Shown: positions 5,386 through 7,088 of the stretch, piece by piece
Position numbering within the stretch: the first letter of the stretch is position 1
Layout of the letters: each line of letters begins with the position of its first letter
DNA from: Cytophagales bacterium
Lineage (GTDB): Bacteria; Bacteroidota; Bacteroidia; Cytophagales; 172606-1
NCBI GenBank assembly: GCA_025455595.1
Contig: JALOMD010000145.1
Span: forward strand, 1 to 7,088
Direction of reading: 5' to 3'
Length of the DNA: 7,088 bases
The notes under the pieces: model-generated
The model's input: the letters and a program-made list of their open reading frames with translations, nothing else
What the model was told of the DNA's origin: nothing
The model's database searches: none
Translations under genes and position numbers: made by a program

Positions 5386-5437
5386 TGCCACTCAAACTAA
5401 AGTCCGTGACCCCAAGACTGATTTTTTATCCTCGTAT

Positions 5438-6919
5438 ATGAAGAAAAAAGTTGTTGTTATCGGTGCCGGATTCGCGGGCATGGCTGCCGCCACTTGCCTT
5501 GCCGACGAAGGGTTTGAAGTCACCGTTCTGGAAAAAAACGATTCGCCGGGCGGCCGGGCACGCGTATTCGAGGCTGAGGGATTCAAATTCGACATGGGGC
5601 CGAGTTGGTACTGGATGCCCGATGTGTTCGAGGGATATTTCAAGCGTTTTGGCAAAAAAACGTCCGATTACTACCAACTCGTCCGCCTTGACCCATCGTA
5701 TTCGGTCGTGTTTTCAGAAAACGAGATGGTTGATTTGCCAGCAGGCATCGAAAACATCGCCAATCTTTTTGAGACATACGAGCCGGGCAGCGGCCAGAAA
5801 CTGCGTGAATTCCTGCAACAGGCGGCGTACAAATACGAAGTGGGCATGAACAAATTCGTGTGGAAGCCCAGCCTGAGCATCACCGAGTTCCTGAGCCTGC
5901 AACTGCTCACCGACCTAATGCGCCTCGACGTGCTGCAGTCGTTCCACGGGCACATCCGCAAGTATTTCCAACATGAGAAAATCCTGAAACTCATGGAGTT
6001 TCCGATTCTCTTCCTCGGTGCCATTCCGCAGAACACACCCGCCATGTACAGCCTGATGAACTACGCGGAAATCAGCATGGGCACTTGGTATCCGATGGGC
6101 GGCATGCACGAAATTGTGAAAGGCATGGTGCGGCTGGCGGAGGAAAAAGGCGTGAAATTCCGTTACAACGAAAACGTGCAACGCGTGGAGACCACCGACC
6201 AAACCGCCCGTCGCGTTCTCACGCAAAACGGCGCGTTCGAAGCCGACGTAGTAGTGGCCGGTGCCGATTATCACCACGTTGAGAACATCATTTTGGGTAC
6301 CGAAAAGCGAAACTACAACGAAGATTACTGGAAGCGGCGGGTAATGGCCCCGTCGTCGCTGCTGTTTTACTTGGGTGTGAACCAGCCCGTGAACCGGCTG
6401 AGGCACCATAATCTGTTCTTCGACGAAGATTTCACGTTGCACGCCCACGAAATCTACACCGAGCCGCAATGGCCCAGCAAGCCGCTGTTCTACGTGTCGG
6501 CTCCGTCCAAGACCGACCCCAGCGTGGCCCCGGTCGGCTCGGAAAACCTGTTCGTCCTGATTCCCGTGGCCCCCGACCTGAATGACGACGAGGCGACGCG
6601 CGAGAAATACTACCACATGGTGATGGAACGGCTGGAAAAATTCACCGGGCAGCGTATCCGCGAATCGGTGGTGTACAAACGCAGCTACGCCCACCGCGAT
6701 TTCAAAGCCGACTACAACGCCTACCGGGGCAACGCCTACGGACTGGCCAACACGCTGATGCAGACGGCGTTTCTGAAACCAGCCCTGAAAAACAAGAAAA
6801 TCAAAAACTGGTACTACACCGGCCAACTCACGGTGCCGGGGCCGGGCGTGCCGCCTTCGCCGCCTTCTTTGATTTCGGGGCAAGTAGTGGCGGCGGAGGT
6901 AAAAAAGAAATTCGGGTGA
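5438..6919 (+). CDS. crtI: Phytoene desaturase (CrtI-type carotenoid desaturase)
   Basis: The product is 493 aa, the usual CrtI length. The N-terminal FAD-binding Rossmann motif is VVVIGAGFAGMAAA (5-18), followed by the acidic E32 at the end of the second strand, SPGGRAR (36-42) and FDMGPSW (51-57). The C-terminal flavin-binding motif is YYTGQLTVPGPGVPP (459-473), then SLISGQVVAAEV (477-488). CrtI enzymes are membrane-associated flavoproteins that introduce double bases-conjugating desaturations into phytoene, giving zeta-carotene, neurosporene or lycopene. Relatives (CrtN, CrtD) act on other carotenoids, so the exact substrate is less certain than the family. ATG 5438 is chosen because the Rossmann strand follows at once; the in-frame TTG at 5351 would add 29 residues translated from a repeat. 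An extra PPS in the C-terminal motif comes from a 9-bp tandem duplication (6851-6868). A phytoene synthase gene is expected nearby, but is not in the window. Confidence 0.88.
   Translation: MKKKVVVIGAGFAGMAAATCLADEGFEVTVLEKNDSPGGRARVFEAEGFKFDMGPSWYWMPDVFEGYFKRFGKKTSDYYQLVRLDPSYSVVFSENEMVDLPAGIENIANLFETYEPGSGQKLREFLQQAAYKYEVGMNKFVWKPSLSITEFLSLQLLTDLMRLDVLQSFHGHIRKYFQHEKILKLMEFPILFLGAIPQNTPAMYSLMNYAEISMGTWYPMGGMHEIVKGMVRLAEEKGVKFRYNENVQRVETTDQTARRVLTQNGAFEADVVVAGADYHHVENIILGTEKRNYNEDYWKRRVMAPSSLLFYLGVNQPVNRLRHHNLFFDEDFTLHAHEIYTEPQWPSKPLFYVSAPSKTDPSVAPVGSENLFVLIPVAPDLNDDEATREKYYHMVMERLEKFTGQRIRESVVYKRSYAHRDFKADYNAYRGNAYGLANTLMQTAFLKPALKNKKIKNWYYTGQLTVPGPGVPPSPPSLISGQVVAAEVKKKFG
6851..6868 (+). 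repeat. 9-bp tandem duplication within crtI
   Basis: CCGCCTTCG is followed directly by CCGCCTTCT, encoding Pro-Pro-Ser twice. It falls in the conserved C-terminal VPP-SLISG region of the desaturase and keeps the reading frame. Confidence 0.8.
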
Positions 6920-6951
6920 AAGCAAGCAGCAGCAGTTGGCAAGCGAGACAA

Positions 6952-6986
6952 AAAGCGTTTTGGGCAAAAAACGGCCAAAACACTTT
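6952..6986. repeat. Dispersed hairpin repeat after crtI, inverted orientation
   Basis: AAAG (6952-6955), GTTTTGG (6957-6963) and C6965 pair with CTTT (6983-6986), CCAAAAC (6975-6981) and G6973. Two mismatches interrupt the stem. It starts 32 nt after the crtI stop and may act as its transcript end, but no T-tract follows on the plus strand. It holds the only minus-orientation exact core, CGTTTTGGGC (6956-6965). Confidence 0.65.
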
Positions 6987-7028
6987 ACAGTACGAATAAA
7001 TTGAAGGCGTCACTGTCTAACGTTTCGT

Positions 7029-7048
7029 CCGTTTTTTGCCCAAAACGG
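7029..7048. repeat. Dispersed hairpin repeat, second copy after crtI
   Basis: CCGTTTT (7029-7035) pairs perfectly with AAAACGG (7042-7048) around a 6-nt loop. Positions 7029-7047 are the exact reverse complement of 6956-6974, so the two copies form a 19-bp perfect inverted pair. The remaining 40 bases to the window end show no recognisable feature. Confidence 0.7.
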
Positions 7049-7088
7049 TAACTGATTCAACCATCCGTCTGGTAATCGCCATTTTTGG

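Noticed and set aside
5351..5437. TTG start 29 codons upstream of the crtI ATG
   Set aside because: The extension translates a half-copy of the intergenic repeat and precedes the N-terminal Rossmann strand, which normally starts the protein.
5915..6967. 350-codon minus-strand open frame opposite crtI
   Set aside because: It is a shadow of the GC-rich third positions of crtI. The product is His/Val/Arg-rich without domains, and crtI has clear conserved motifs.
1..7088. CRISPR array, tRNA, riboswitch or phage attachment site
   Set aside because: No regularly spaced direct repeats, no cloverleaf and no recognisable aptamer core were seen. The repeats present are palindromic and irregularly spaced.

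Overview
The window looks like a chromosomal segment from a member of the Bacteroidota. Four things support this. A large AsmA-family protein carries the Lys/Ala/Glu-rich tail common in that phylum. An ECF sigma factor sits directly upstream of a phytoene-desaturase-type gene, a pairing typical of Bacteroidota carotenoid clusters. Several promoters fit the phylum's -33 TTG / -7 TAnnTTTG pattern. No gene start has a recognisable Shine-Dalgarno sequence. The genus cannot be told from this window.

Layout. Positions 1-440 hold no protein gene. On the minus strand they carry three tandem promoters, each with exactly 20 nt between TTG and TAnnTTTG, followed by a GC-rich untranslated leader with a boxA-like GTTCTTTGA near the left edge. 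This is what the start of a ribosomal RNA operon reading out of the left end would look like; the rRNA itself is not in the window. Positions 440-1114 hold a 190-bp palindromic, MITE-like element (637-826), further hairpins and no convincing gene. An AsmA-family membrane protein gene (1115-4159, +) follows, then a hairpin block. Next comes an A/T-rich regulatory region packed with TTTGTTTAAC-type motifs (4365-4560), which leads into an ECF sigma gene (4626-5138, +). After a strong intrinsic terminator and a 300-bp intergenic region comes a crtI-like carotenoid desaturase gene (5438-6919, +). The window ends in repeats.

How the genes may work together. The sigma gene has its own housekeeping-type promoter, overlapped by one copy of the operator-like motif. 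crtI is separated from it by a terminator and shows no clear housekeeping promoter. The simplest inference is that the sigma factor, itself controlled through the TTTGTTTAAC sites, drives carotenoid genes from another promoter class. The asmA gene is probably an independent unit in cell-envelope maintenance.

The most distinctive signal is a dispersed repeat based on GCCCAAAACG / CGTTTTGGGC. There are eight exact 10-mer copies in 7 kb (about 0.01 expected by chance), all between genes. Most are arranged as hairpins, and copies occur in every gap flanking the three genes.
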